NCBI GenBank assembly: GCA_964403015.1
Contig: CAYOEJ010000002.1
Span: 25,104 to 89,103 of the forward strand
Source: CAYOEJ01 sp964403015
GTDB lineage: Bacteria > Actinomycetota > Actinomycetes > Actinomycetales > Actinomycetaceae
DNA length: 64,000 bases
Direction of reading: 5' to 3'
The notes beneath the pieces are model-generated. The model saw nothing but the letters and a program-made list of their open reading frames with translations, searched no databases and was not told where the DNA came from. How positions within the stretch are numbered: the stretch's first letter is position 1; every line of letters starts with the position of its first letter. Positions 26,542 through 34,597 of this stretch are shown piece after piece. The translations under genes and the position numbers were made by a program.

Positions 26542-27711
26542 CTACCGGTAGGTGACTCCCTCACGGACAACGCCGGTGACCTCAAGACTGTCATCGAAGG
26601 TGACAAGGTTCGGCGTCTCTCCTACGGCAAAATCGAGGGTAACTCCCGGGGAGCCTTGGGCCCTGATGGCATGCGCGGGCGCGGCTACACACGCTCGCAC
26701 AGCTTCAGACATTGTGAGGTACCCACCATTGACCATCCGCTGGATCTCCTCGGCAAGCCGTGCCGTTCCACCGGCGATCGAATCGCCTTCCTTCAGACGC
26801 GCAACTCCGTCTTTAATTACCACGTCCAGAGCACCTAAAACGTAGTCGCCATCGGGCATTCCGGCGCCGGCCATAGCGTCGGTGACGAAAATGACGCCAA
26901 GCTCGCCGTCGTCGCCAGCGCAAACGTAACGCACAGCGTCTGAAACGAGATCGGGGTGGACGTGAACGGCGTCGGCTACCAATTCGACAACCGTATTGCC
27001 AGCGCGCGCAGACTGAATCAGTTCGCGCACGGGTCCCGGTTCGCGATGCAGCAGCGACGGCATGGCATTGAACAAATGGGTAGCGGTCTGAGCGGGGACG
27101 ACGCCGGCCTTCTCACCATACTCGGTTGTCGCGGCTAACCGAGCCCGGGTGTCTTTACCGCTGGCATTGGTATGCCCCCACGACGGCAGTGCGCCGTAAT
27201 CGATGAGCATTTGTGCAGCTTCAGTGGCGCCTTCCAGTTCGGGCGCGATCGTCATGGTCTTAATCCATCCTTTGCCCGCTTCGAGCCACGCGCGCAGCTC
27301 GTCGAGGTCAGGATTACGCACGGCGGCCGGGTTTTGCGCACCGCACTTGTGGGGCGAGATGTAGGGCCCCTCCATGTGGATTCCAAGAAGAGTGCCCGCT
27401 TCACAGGCACGCACAAGGTTATGGATGGCGGGTAGGGGATCGATCATAGAAACGGTCGAAGCCACGAGCGCCGTGGTTCCCATTTCGAGGTGTGCCGCAA
27501 TCGCGGTGGCTACGCCTTCCGGCGAGTGGTCATCTGGGAATGAGGCACCGCCACCGCCGTGGCAGTGGATGTCAACGAAACCGGGAGTAATCCAGCCCGC
27601 TTCGTCTCTATTCAACGGCAGGATCTCGGTCACGACTCCATCTTCAACAACGAGCCCGCCGCCAACGATCTCGCCGTATCCGTTAAGAAGCTTTCCGGTG
27701 TAGGTGGTCAC
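26542..27711 (-). CDS. nagA: N-acetylglucosamine-6-phosphate deacetylase
   Basis: Removes acetate from GlcNAc-6-phosphate, giving glucosamine-6-phosphate for NagB. It has 389 residues from GTG 27711, with GGAGGG upstream and a 4-bp overlap with the nagB stop. An amidohydrolase fold is shown by DIHCHGGGG (His49, His51), HMEGPYISP, HLFNAM and the DAMAGAGMPDG segment carrying the catalytic Asp. It is the last gene of the amino-sugar operon. Confidence 0.95.
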   Translation of the reverse strand: MTTYTGKLLNGYGEIVGGGLVVEDGVVTEILPLNRDEAGWITPGFVDIHCHGGGGASFPDDHSPEGVATAIAAHLEMGTTALVASTVSMIDPLPAIHNLVRACEAGTLLGIHMEGPYISPHKCGAQNPAAVRNPDLDELRAWLEAGKGWIKTMTIAPELEGATEAAQMLIDYGALPSWGHTNASGKDTRARLAATTEYGEKAGVVPAQTATHLFNAMPSLLHREPGPVRELIQSARAGNTVVELVADAVHVHPDLVSDAVRYVCAGDDGELGVIFVTDAMAGAGMPDGDYVLGALDVVIKDGVARLKEGDSIAGGTARLAEEIQRMVNGGYLTMSEAVRACVAAPAHAIRAQGSPGVTLDFAVGETPNLVTFDDSLEVTGVVREGVTYR

Positions 27712-28484
27712 TGCTGTCCCTCCCAACGCTCCTTGTAGTATTCGGCGTGCTGAAGCTTGCTTGCGGCAGCTTCATCAACCAACACCGTCGTGTTGGGATG
27801 CATCTGGAGGATGGTTGCGGGCCACAGGGCGCTGATCCCACCCTCGATAAGCTCGCGGACGGCGTCCGCCTTTCCTTCGCCCGTTGCGATCAGGACGGTC
27901 GCCTTCGCATCCATGATCGTGCCCAGGCCTTGGGTGATGCAGGTGGTGGGAACCTTATCGATGTCGTTATCGAAGAAGCGGGCATTGTCCTCTCGCGTCT
28001 GGCGCATCAGCGATTCAATGTGGGTGCGCGATGTCAGCGCGCCGCCCGGCTCGTTGAATCCAATGTGTCCGTCACTTCCGATTCCCAGAATCTGAATCGC
28101 AACGCCACCCGACTCCGTAATCATCTGGTCGTACTCATCAGCTGCCGCGCGTGGATCGGGCGCGTTTCCATCGGGAGTGTGGAGGTCGTCGTCGGCAAGG
28201 CCGGTCTTGTCGTCGCCCACCAGCTCCGCGCGAAGAACGTTGCGGTAGCGCTCAGGATGCTCCGGATCGATACCGATGTACTCATCAAGAGCGAAAGCCT
28301 TGGCCCCGCTCAAGGTGAACGTGCCCTGGGCGTGAGCTGCTCTCAGACGCTCGTAGAGCGGAAGAGGAGTGGATCCGGTAGCAACACCGATTACCTCCTG
28401 ATCTGCCGCGCTCATCGCGTCGATGACTACCTTGGCCGCGGCGTCCGCTACTTCTTGCGCGTCCCGAAAAATCCCAATCTGCAT
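27708..28484 (-). CDS. nagB: Glucosamine-6-phosphate deaminase
   Basis: Converts glucosamine-6-phosphate to fructose-6-phosphate and ammonia, delivering amino sugars to glycolysis. The 258 residues show ATGSTPLPLYERL, FALDEYIGI (catalytic Asp) and GIGSDGHIGFNEPG. An AAAGGG precedes the ATG. A TACGAT box about 35 bp upstream may be an extra promoter, which would make nagBA independent of the damaged nanE upstream. Confidence 0.96.
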   Translation of the reverse strand: MQIGIFRDAQEVADAAAKVVIDAMSAADQEVIGVATGSTPLPLYERLRAAHAQGTFTLSGAKAFALDEYIGIDPEHPERYRNVLRAELVGDDKTGLADDDLHTPDGNAPDPRAAADEYDQMITESGGVAIQILGIGSDGHIGFNEPGGALTSRTHIESLMRQTREDNARFFDNDIDKVPTTCITQGLGTIMDAKATVLIATGEGKADAVRELIEGGISALWPATILQMHPNTTVLVDEAAASKLQHAEYYKERWEGQQ

Positions 28485-28562
28485 GAAAGCCCTTTCAGTT
28501 AACTTCGCTATGTCTATCGTACGCCCGGTGGCTGACCAGTTGATCGGGTGATCCGGCCTGCG

Positions 28563-28806
28563 TCACTGCGCTCGTTGGACCGCCTCACGGAACCAGGTTG
28601 TGATCGTAGTGGGATGGGTAATCGCAGTACCGACGACGACTGCGTGCGCTCCTGCAGCAATCACAGCTTCGGCTTGCTCTGGCGTGTGCACGCGCCCCCC
28701 GCAAATAACGGGATGGTCCGGAAATTCCTCGATCATTTGTTTCAGCGGGATAGGCCTGACACGACACGATGAGTTTGCCGCGCAACGATTCGATCAGTGC
28801 ATTCAT
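28563..28806 (-). pseudogene. nanE: N-acetylmannosamine-6-phosphate 2-epimerase remnant (internal deletion, frameshift)
   Basis: NanE turns ManNAc-6-P into GlcNAc-6-P and is normally about 230 residues. Here the ATG at 28806 (GGAG upstream, 4-bp overlap with the kinase stop) opens MNALIESLRGKLIVSCQA, a good NanE N terminus. About 60 bases on, in another frame, comes a good NanE C terminus: EEFPDHPVICGGRVHTPEQ and AHAVVVGTAIT, ending at a TGA at 28563. About two thirds of the gene is gone and the two ends are out of frame, so no enzyme can be made. Another nanE could exist outside the window. Confidence 0.85.
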
Positions 28807-29771
28807 GATTTCTCCTTGACGAAATTGAGAGCGGCGCCTAGCAGGGGCGCATCGGAACCAAGCTGCCCATCTCGGAGTTCGAGGTCGGCCACGGCGTCCA
28901 TTGCGGAGGCTGCATAGCCTTCGCAAATCTTTGACCACCACGTCTGTCCCGAGCGAGTCATGGAACCAGAGAGGACGACGACGGCGGGATCCACGCAGTT
29001 TGCGAGCGAACCAAGCGCCTCACCCAACGCGTATCCCGATTCTGCGAAGACGGTTCGTGCCAATTCATCTCCGCCCTCTGCGAGGTCTTGCAGTTCGCGT
29101 CCATTCTTGACGCGCCGATCAGATCCGAGCGTCGCACTTCGTTCGTTGTACCAACGGGTGATTCCACTACCCGAGCAGATCGCTTCGATGTGACCGTCAC
29201 GTCCGCAGGAGCACGGCATACCCGCCGCGAAATGATGATGGATATGGCCGAAGTGACCGGCGAGGAAGTGCTCGCCGAACAGGATGTACTCGTCCACGAC
29301 TTGGGCCCCACCGATGCCCGTTCCTACGGCGAGGGATAAAACGGAATGGTAGCCGCGGCCAGCGCCGAGGACTGCTTCTCCAAGCCCATGGGCATGAACA
29401 TCATTGATGATGTGGACGGGGAGACCGGAGGCTTCGCGCAGGATTTCTCCGAGTCTCGTGCCACCCCACCCGGGCATAGTGTTGGTTGCGGACACGATAT
29501 TTCCAGATCGCGGATCCACCACGCCCGCACTCGCCACGGCGATCCCTTTAACGGCGCCACCTTCCGCGCCCGCCTCAAGCTGTTCGGTCACCAACTGGGC
29601 TATCCGCTGCGCCACGGCCGCTCCGCCGTCGTCCGCATTCGTGGGAATCGAACCGCGCCCATCGATGCTCCACGTTCCGTCCGAAGCCAGCGCCACCCAG
29701 CCAAATCCAACCTTGGTACCGCCGATGTCGAGTGAGAGGATGGGGCCACGTCCGTCGTCGGCACCAATCAT
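28803..29771 (-). CDS. ROK family sugar kinase (probable N-acetylmannosamine or N-acetylglucosamine kinase)
   Basis: ATP-dependent amino-sugar kinase of 322 residues. ATG 29771 has AGGAG upstream; a longer open frame to 30020 is antisense to the regulator gene and is not used. Motifs are the phosphate-binding LSLDIGGTK near residue 15 and the ROK zinc segment CSCGRDGHIEA, where His takes the place of the third Cys. Because nanE lies immediately downstream, a ManNAc kinase (NanK) is the better guess; a GlcNAc kinase is also possible. First gene of the nag operon, divergent from a GntR regulator. Confidence 0.85.
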   Translation of the reverse strand: MIGADDGRGPILSLDIGGTKVGFGWVALASDGTWSIDGRGSIPTNADDGGAAVAQRIAQLVTEQLEAGAEGGAVKGIAVASAGVVDPRSGNIVSATNTMPGWGGTRLGEILREASGLPVHIINDVHAHGLGEAVLGAGRGYHSVLSLAVGTGIGGAQVVDEYILFGEHFLAGHFGHIHHHFAAGMPCSCGRDGHIEAICSGSGITRWYNERSATLGSDRRVKNGRELQDLAEGGDELARTVFAESGYALGEALGSLANCVDPAVVVLSGSMTRSGQTWWSKICEGYAASAMDAVADLELRDGQLGSDAPLLGAALNFVKEKS

Positions 29772-29873
29772 TTTCCGCTCCTCGCGACCTGCCCAGCGAA
29801 AAGCGCGTTGGACACTTTCGCGTGCTAAAAGCAAATGTTTGAAGAACACGCGGCAACGCTGCCTCGCGTTCGG

Positions 29874-29879
29874 TACAAT
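29874..29879 (+). promoter_or_regulatory. -10 box of the leaderless GntR-regulator promoter
   Basis: TACAAT, 6 nt before the ATG at 29886. The 114-bp divergent region to the kinase gene should also hold the operon promoter and operator; I could not identify a clear inverted repeat. Confidence 0.55.
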
Positions 29880-29885
29880 AAGCGT

Positions 29886-30656
29886 ATGTTGTCTGACAAG
29901 TCTGTGCAGGCGATTCTCGAGAAGTACACGCCGTCCACCGTTAACACGGTTCCGGCGATCAATGCTGTCAATCGCTCCGCAGCCACGATGGACGCCATTA
30001 AGGCCTACATCATGAATCACGGGCTCAAGCCGGGCGACCCCCTCCCCACCGAGGCAAAGCTGTGTGCGGATCTCGGCGTCTCTCGCTCCTCGGTTCGCGA
30101 AGCGCTACGCAGGCTCGAGGCTCTCGACATCGTGCAGGTACACCAAGGGCGTGGATCTTTCGTGGGCGACATGTCGATGGAACCCCTCGTTCACACGCTT
30201 ATTCTGCGCAATGCGCTAGACCAGCAGACCGGCCAAGCTACACTCCGTCAGATAGTTACCACGCGCCGCTCTCTCGATTTGGGTATCGCACAAGACCTAC
30301 TCAAGGTCACCAAGGGCACCGAGAATCCAGAGCTAGACGCGCTGGTTGACGTGATGGTGGAAAAGGCCCGCGCCGGCAAGACCTACATCGAAGAGGACAT
30401 CGCGTTCCACTCCGCTCTCGTGGCACCTCTTCACAACGAACTCATCGCGCAGCTGATCAGCGCCATGTGGATGGTCCACCAAGCGTTCATTCCGCAGATG
30501 GGCGAGCCGGGAGCGAAAGAACTGCTTCGCACTGCCAAGGCCCACCGGGACATGCTGCGCGCAGCCGAGGCGGGCGATCTTCAGGCCTACCAGACCGCTG
30601 TTTACGCGCACTACGATCCGCTTGCCAAGCTGATCGACCTCGAGGAGTCTGAGTAA
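29886..30656 (+). CDS. GntR/FadR family transcriptional regulator
   Basis: DNA-binding regulator of 256 residues. The winged helix-turn-helix is at about 34-95 (PTEAKLCADLGVSRSSVREA), and the C-terminal FCD ligand domain at about 115-250 is all-helical. Its divergent position next to the kinase-nanE-nagB-nagA operon suggests it controls that operon in response to an amino-sugar phosphate, which is inference from context. ATG 29886 is favoured over longer frames because of the TACAAT box 6 nt upstream. Confidence 0.88.
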   Translation: MLSDKSVQAILEKYTPSTVNTVPAINAVNRSAATMDAIKAYIMNHGLKPGDPLPTEAKLCADLGVSRSSVREALRRLEALDIVQVHQGRGSFVGDMSMEPLVHTLILRNALDQQTGQATLRQIVTTRRSLDLGIAQDLLKVTKGTENPELDALVDVMVEKARAGKTYIEEDIAFHSALVAPLHNELIAQLISAMWMVHQAFIPQMGEPGAKELLRTAKAHRDMLRAAEAGDLQAYQTAVYAHYDPLAKLIDLEESE

Positions 30657-30735
30657 TTCCCGGACAGCGATCAGCCCACAACGGATTTTCCGTCTCCAAG
30701 CAGCGAAATCCTGTTGCCTCATCTCCATAGCCACG

Positions 30736-30741
30736 TAAGAT
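30736..30741 (+). promoter_or_regulatory. -10 box of the leaderless DoxX-like gene
   Basis: TAAGAT, 7 nt before the ATG at 30749. Confidence 0.5.
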
Positions 30742-30748
30742 GGCTCAC

Positions 30749-31258
30749 ATGACTGTACTGAACAAACTTGCTCGTCCCATGCTCGCCGCCCCATTCATTG
30801 CGGCTGGAGCCGACGCCCTTCTTCGCCCCCAAAACCACCGTGAAGCCGCTGCGAAGGTGTCCGGCCTCCTCGATAAGGTCGGTCTCGCGGGCAGAACCGG
30901 CCTATCGAAACTGTCTCCCGAAAACACCGATCTTCTTACGCGAGCTTCTGGCCTGCTATTCGTAGGTGCCGGCGCTGCACTTGCGAAGGGCACGGCACCA
31001 CGTTCCGCAGCACTTCTCCTCGGCCTGGCACAGGCACCCATTGCACTTGCGAATAACCCGTTCTGGGAGCACTCCGGCGAAGAACGACGTAAGGACGTCC
31101 AGGGATTGCTCGGCGCCATCGGTCTGGTTGGCGGCGCACTTATCGCGTCGACAGATCGTTCGGGCAAGCCTTCCATCGGTTGGCGCGTCTCAAAGTGGTC
31201 CTCGAATGTTGTTGATGGGGCAAAGGATAAGGTCGATCAGATCGGCTCTGGACGATGA
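30749..31258 (+). CDS. DoxX-like membrane protein
   Basis: Membrane protein of 169 residues in the DoxX/SURF4-like group, role unknown. Four hydrophobic segments are visible (about 8-22, 70-88, 90-106, 130-148), with the family-like PMLAAPFIAAGADAL start and an LGLAQAPIALANNPFW segment. ATG 30749 is chosen since TAAGAT lies 7 nt upstream and overlaps the alternative ATG at 30740. The stop overlaps the aroA start by 4 bp, so it heads the aroA-rsgA operon. Confidence 0.75.
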   Translation: MTVLNKLARPMLAAPFIAAGADALLRPQNHREAAAKVSGLLDKVGLAGRTGLSKLSPENTDLLTRASGLLFVGAGAALAKGTAPRSAALLLGLAQAPIALANNPFWEHSGEERRKDVQGLLGAIGLVGGALIASTDRSGKPSIGWRVSKWSSNVVDGAKDKVDQIGSGR

Positions 31259-32598
31259 CGTTGTGGTCAGCCCCCGCTTCGGCGGGGGTTAACTCTGCCC
31301 TAAGCCTGCCCGGCTCAAAATCACTGACAAATAGGTACCTTGTTCTCGGAGCCATCGGCTCCGAGCCGCTTCGTATCGGACATCCACTCGTCGCCCGTGA
31401 TACCGAGCTTATGGCAGACGCTCTCCAATCCCTAGGCGTGCGGGTCGACCGCGAAGACGGCGCGTGGACCGTCCACCCGGGCCCTATCTCAGCCGGCCGT
31501 GTCGAGTGTGGCCTCGCCGGAACCGTGATGCGCTTTATTCCCGCGCTTGCAGCTCACGCCTCCGGCGACGTGGAGCTTGACGGCGATCTTGCAGCCCGCG
31601 TACGCCCCATGGGCGCTATCGTTGACGGGCTTCGCGAGCTTGGCGTGAACGTGGATGCAGCCGAGCACGACGGCGGCCCGGCGCTGCCCTTGACCATTAG
31701 CGGTTCTCCTAGCCTTCGCGGGGGAACATTGCACGTCGATGCCTCAGCGTCCTCACAGTTCATCTCGGGCCTCTTGCTTACAGCCCCGCTCATGCGAGAC
31801 GGTCTCGATTTGCGTCACGTTGGCGAGGCAGTCCCTTCCACCCCGCACATTCGAATGACTGTCGAGCTGCTTCGTGAGGCCGGCATCAACGTGGTCGAGT
31901 ATGCCGACGACGAGCCCGCTTCCCCCTCAAAGCCTGCCAATCGTTGGGTGGTCATGGCTGGCAGATCCAACCTCACAGAGGTTGAAGTTGAGCCCGATCT
32001 TTCCAATGCGGGACCGTTCCTTGCAGCTGCGATGGTCGCCGGTGGCCGGATAGTGATCGAGCGGTGGCCCCTGGAGACCACTCAGCCCGGTGATTCCTTG
32101 CGGGATATCTTTACCCGTATGGGTGCGCACGTCCGCTTCGTTGACGAGAATACCCACGGAGTCCAGGATCTCGAACTGATTGGGCCCGATACAATCGCGC
32201 CGTTGGATATGGACATGCACGACGTGGGAGAACTTGTCCCAACCGTGGCAGCCGTGTGTGCTTTTGCCGAAGGAGAATCGCGGCTGCGAAACATCGGTCA
32301 GCTTCGTGGTCACGAGACCGATCGACTTGCGGCTCTTGTTACCGAACTCGGAAAGATTGGTGTGCCGGCGCGCGAAAGCGGAGACGACCTCATCATCAGC
32401 CCAACGGGCAAAGACCTCACCCCCGCCGTGCTCGAATCCTACGAGGATCACCGAATGGCCACGTTCGGAGCAATCATCGGCTTGCGGGTGCCGGGCACGA
32501 AGGTCACAGACATTGCCACAACCTCAAAAACCTTGCCCACCTTTACTATTCTGTGGGAAGACATGCTGTCAGGCGGCGCAAAGGAAGTAGATGAGTAG
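31255..32598 (+). CDS. aroA: 3-phosphoshikimate 1-carboxyvinyltransferase (EPSP synthase)
   Basis: Joins phosphoenolpyruvate to shikimate-3-phosphate in the pathway to aromatic amino acids. The 447 residues show the SLPGSKSLTNR start motif, LAGTVMRF, SASSQFISGLLL and the C-terminal ESYEDHRMA. It overlaps the DoxX-like gene by 4 bp and rsgA by 8 bp. The aroA-rsgA-hisN neighbourhood near sigR is the actinobacterial standard; here the amino-sugar locus separates it from sigR. Confidence 0.95.
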   Translation: MTLWSAPASAGVNSALSLPGSKSLTNRYLVLGAIGSEPLRIGHPLVARDTELMADALQSLGVRVDREDGAWTVHPGPISAGRVECGLAGTVMRFIPALAAHASGDVELDGDLAARVRPMGAIVDGLRELGVNVDAAEHDGGPALPLTISGSPSLRGGTLHVDASASSQFISGLLLTAPLMRDGLDLRHVGEAVPSTPHIRMTVELLREAGINVVEYADDEPASPSKPANRWVVMAGRSNLTEVEVEPDLSNAGPFLAAAMVAGGRIVIERWPLETTQPGDSLRDIFTRMGAHVRFVDENTHGVQDLELIGPDTIAPLDMDMHDVGELVPTVAAVCAFAEGESRLRNIGQLRGHETDRLAALVTELGKIGVPARESGDDLIISPTGKDLTPAVLESYEDHRMATFGAIIGLRVPGTKVTDIATTSKTLPTFTILWEDMLSGGAKEVDE

Positions 32599-33610
32599 AC
32601 GCGACACCGGCACCGACGACTACCGAGTAAAGGTGCGACCCGGAAAGGGTTCGCGACCACGCACAAAAATTCGCCCGGACTATTCGGACGCTCGTCGCGG
32701 GCGGGTCTACCGGGTGGATCGCGGACGCTACCACGTCCGCATGGTCGACGACGATACGGAAGTTACCGCCGTCAAAGCCCGCGAAATTAAGAAGGGCGCG
32801 ATCGTCGTCGGCGATATCTGTGCGATGGTTGGCGACCTGTCCGGCAAGCGCGACACGCTCGCTCGCATAGCCGACGTTGATGAACGCACCACCGTGTTGC
32901 GCCGCGTCGGGGAAGAAGGTGAAGCGCTCGGCAACGAAAGAGTGATCGTGGCCAATGCGGATCAACTCTTGATCGTCACCGCCCTCGCCCAGCCAGAGCC
33001 ACGTACCGGTATGATCGACCGCTGCATCGTCGCGGCCTACGACGCCGGCATGGAACCTATCCTCATGCTGACGAAAGCTGACCTTGCAGATCCACAGCCG
33101 CTCCTTGACACCTACGAGCCGCTCAAACTGCGCATCCTGGTATCGGCGATCGACGAGGACAATCCCCACGCCGATTCCGCCGCACTCGCATCGGTCCGGA
33201 AGGCACTTGAAGGCAAGGTGTCCGTGCTCGTGGGGCACTCCGGCGTCGGCAAATCAACGCTGATCAACGCGCTCATCCCGCAAGCTGCTCGCGAAACCGG
33301 ACACGTCAACGAAGTGACGGGGCGCGGGAGGCATACCTCCACCTCGGCGATGGCCTTCCCGCTGGACAATGACGGAACAGTGATCGATACACCCGGTGTG
33401 CGCACCTTTGGACTCGCCCACGTCTCCCCCGCCGATCTCCTCCGCGGATTTCCGGACCTTGAGGAGATCGCGGAAAACTGCCCCCGCGGTTGTACGCACG
33501 AGGAGGGCATCATCGACTGCGAGTTTGACGAGGTCACGGACGAGCACCTGCAAGCCCGCGTCGATTCGTTCCGGCGCTTGCTTTCTTCGCGCGCTCTACC
33601 GGAGTGGTGA
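32591..33610 (+). CDS. rsgA: Ribosome small-subunit-dependent GTPase A
   Basis: Circularly permuted GTPase that checks late assembly of the 30S subunit. The 339 residues have an N-terminal OB-fold (about 40-120), the G4 motif TKAD before the G1 motif GHSGVGKST (about 216-224), G3 DTPG, and a C-terminal zinc region CPRGCTHEEG followed by a further Cys. The start lies inside the end of aroA. A short tandem repeat separates it from hisN. Confidence 0.94.
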   Translation: MSRRDTGTDDYRVKVRPGKGSRPRTKIRPDYSDARRGRVYRVDRGRYHVRMVDDDTEVTAVKAREIKKGAIVVGDICAMVGDLSGKRDTLARIADVDERTTVLRRVGEEGEALGNERVIVANADQLLIVTALAQPEPRTGMIDRCIVAAYDAGMEPILMLTKADLADPQPLLDTYEPLKLRILVSAIDEDNPHADSAALASVRKALEGKVSVLVGHSGVGKSTLINALIPQAARETGHVNEVTGRGRHTSTSAMAFPLDNDGTVIDTPGVRTFGLAHVSPADLLRGFPDLEEIAENCPRGCTHEEGIIDCEFDEVTDEHLQARVDSFRRLLSSRALPEW

Positions 33611-33631
33611 AGCTTCGCGGTGCCAATCGTG

Positions 33632-33661
33632 CCGAGTGAGACCGCACCGAGTGAGACCGCA
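33632..33661. repeat. Two tandem copies of a 15-bp unit
   Basis: CCGAGTGAGACCGCA occurs twice without a gap, in the 133-bp space between rsgA and hisN. Confidence 0.9.
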
Positions 33662-33731
33662 CCGGCCTGGGCAGATCGCCCAGCGGGCGCGCCGTAATTG
33701 CCGAAAACCGCGGACCTTAGCCGGTCTTGCT

Positions 33732-33737
33732 TAGACT
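33732..33737 (+). promoter_or_regulatory. -10 box of a leaderless hisN promoter
   Basis: TAGACT, 6 nt before the ATG at 33744. Confidence 0.55.
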
Positions 33738-33743
33738 TACCCC

Positions 33744-34547
33744 ATGAACCAACGCGCACGTCTTTCTGACGACCTCCAAGTTGCAGCCGGAATTATCGAC
33801 CTCGTCGATCAATACACGGTGGATCGTTTTAAGAAGGGCGACTTCACGGTGGAGACCAAGCCGGACATGAGTCCGGTGACGGATGCCGATCGTGGCGCGG
33901 AGAAGATTATCCGCGACAAGCTCTCGGATTTCCGCTCGCGTGATGCGGTTTTCGGTGAAGAGGGTGGCGAATCCGGCTATTCCAACCGCCGGTGGATCAT
34001 TGACCCCATCGATGGCACCAAAAATTTTGTGCGCGGTGTTCCAGTTTGGGCAACGCTTCTTGCTCTCGAAGAAGACGGCGAAGTGGTCGCTGGCCTCGTC
34101 TCGGCACCCGCGCTTAACAGGCGCTGGTGGGCCGCGAAGGGTCTGGGCGCCTACACCGGAAAATCGTGGGCCAATTCGAAAAGGATCCACGTCTCTAACG
34201 TCAATCGTGTGGAGGACGCCTCCCTTTCCTACTCGTCGCTTGGCGGCTGGGGCGAACGCAATCAGATGCGCGCATTCCTCCGTCTTGCTCAAGCCTCGTG
34301 GCGCACGCGCGCGTACGGCGACTTCTGGTCCTACATGCTCGTCGCCGAAGGCGCAGTGGACATCGCCGCCGAGCCCGAGCTTGAGCTTTACGATATGGCC
34401 GCTCTGGTTCCTATCGTGACTGAAGCCGGTGGTCGTTTCACGTCTCTAGACGGCGAGGACGGCCCTTGGGGCGGATGCGCAATTGCAACGAATGGCCACC
34501 TGCACCGCGAAGCGCTCGAGATTCTGGACTCGATTTCAGACAGCTAG
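33744..34547 (+). CDS. hisN: Histidinol-phosphatase, inositol-monophosphatase type
   Basis: A Mg-dependent phosphatase of 267 residues. It has the IMPase metal motifs: GEEGGESG (Glu72-Glu73), WIIDPIDGTKNF (Asp87, Asp90) and a C-terminal ELYDMAALVPIV with the last metal Asp. In actinobacteria the copy next to aroA and rsgA is the histidinol-phosphatase of histidine synthesis; sequence alone would also allow an inositol-1-phosphatase. It appears leaderless, with TAGACT 6 nt upstream. Confidence 0.85.
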   Translation: MNQRARLSDDLQVAAGIIDLVDQYTVDRFKKGDFTVETKPDMSPVTDADRGAEKIIRDKLSDFRSRDAVFGEEGGESGYSNRRWIIDPIDGTKNFVRGVPVWATLLALEEDGEVVAGLVSAPALNRRWWAAKGLGAYTGKSWANSKRIHVSNVNRVEDASLSYSSLGGWGERNQMRAFLRLAQASWRTRAYGDFWSYMLVAEGAVDIAAEPELELYDMAALVPIVTEAGGRFTSLDGEDGPWGGCAIATNGHLHREALEILDSISDS

Positions 34548-34585
34548 CTGTGGAAGCACCCGGACTTTTCGTCGGAGCCGTCCGT

Positions 34586-34591
34586 TAGGCT
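34586..34591 (+). promoter_or_regulatory. -10 box of a leaderless sbcD promoter
   Basis: TAGGCT, 6 nt before the ATG at 34598. Confidence 0.55.
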
Positions 34592-34597
34592 AAACTC

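Noticed and set aside
27747..28502. 251-codon open frame on the plus strand opposite nagB
   Set aside because: It is antisense to nagB, whose motifs are complete.
28585..28941. Open frame on the minus strand running through the nanE remnant
   Set aside because: It begins inside the kinase gene in another frame and passes through the frameshifted remnant; the nanE start at 28806 explains the meaningful part.
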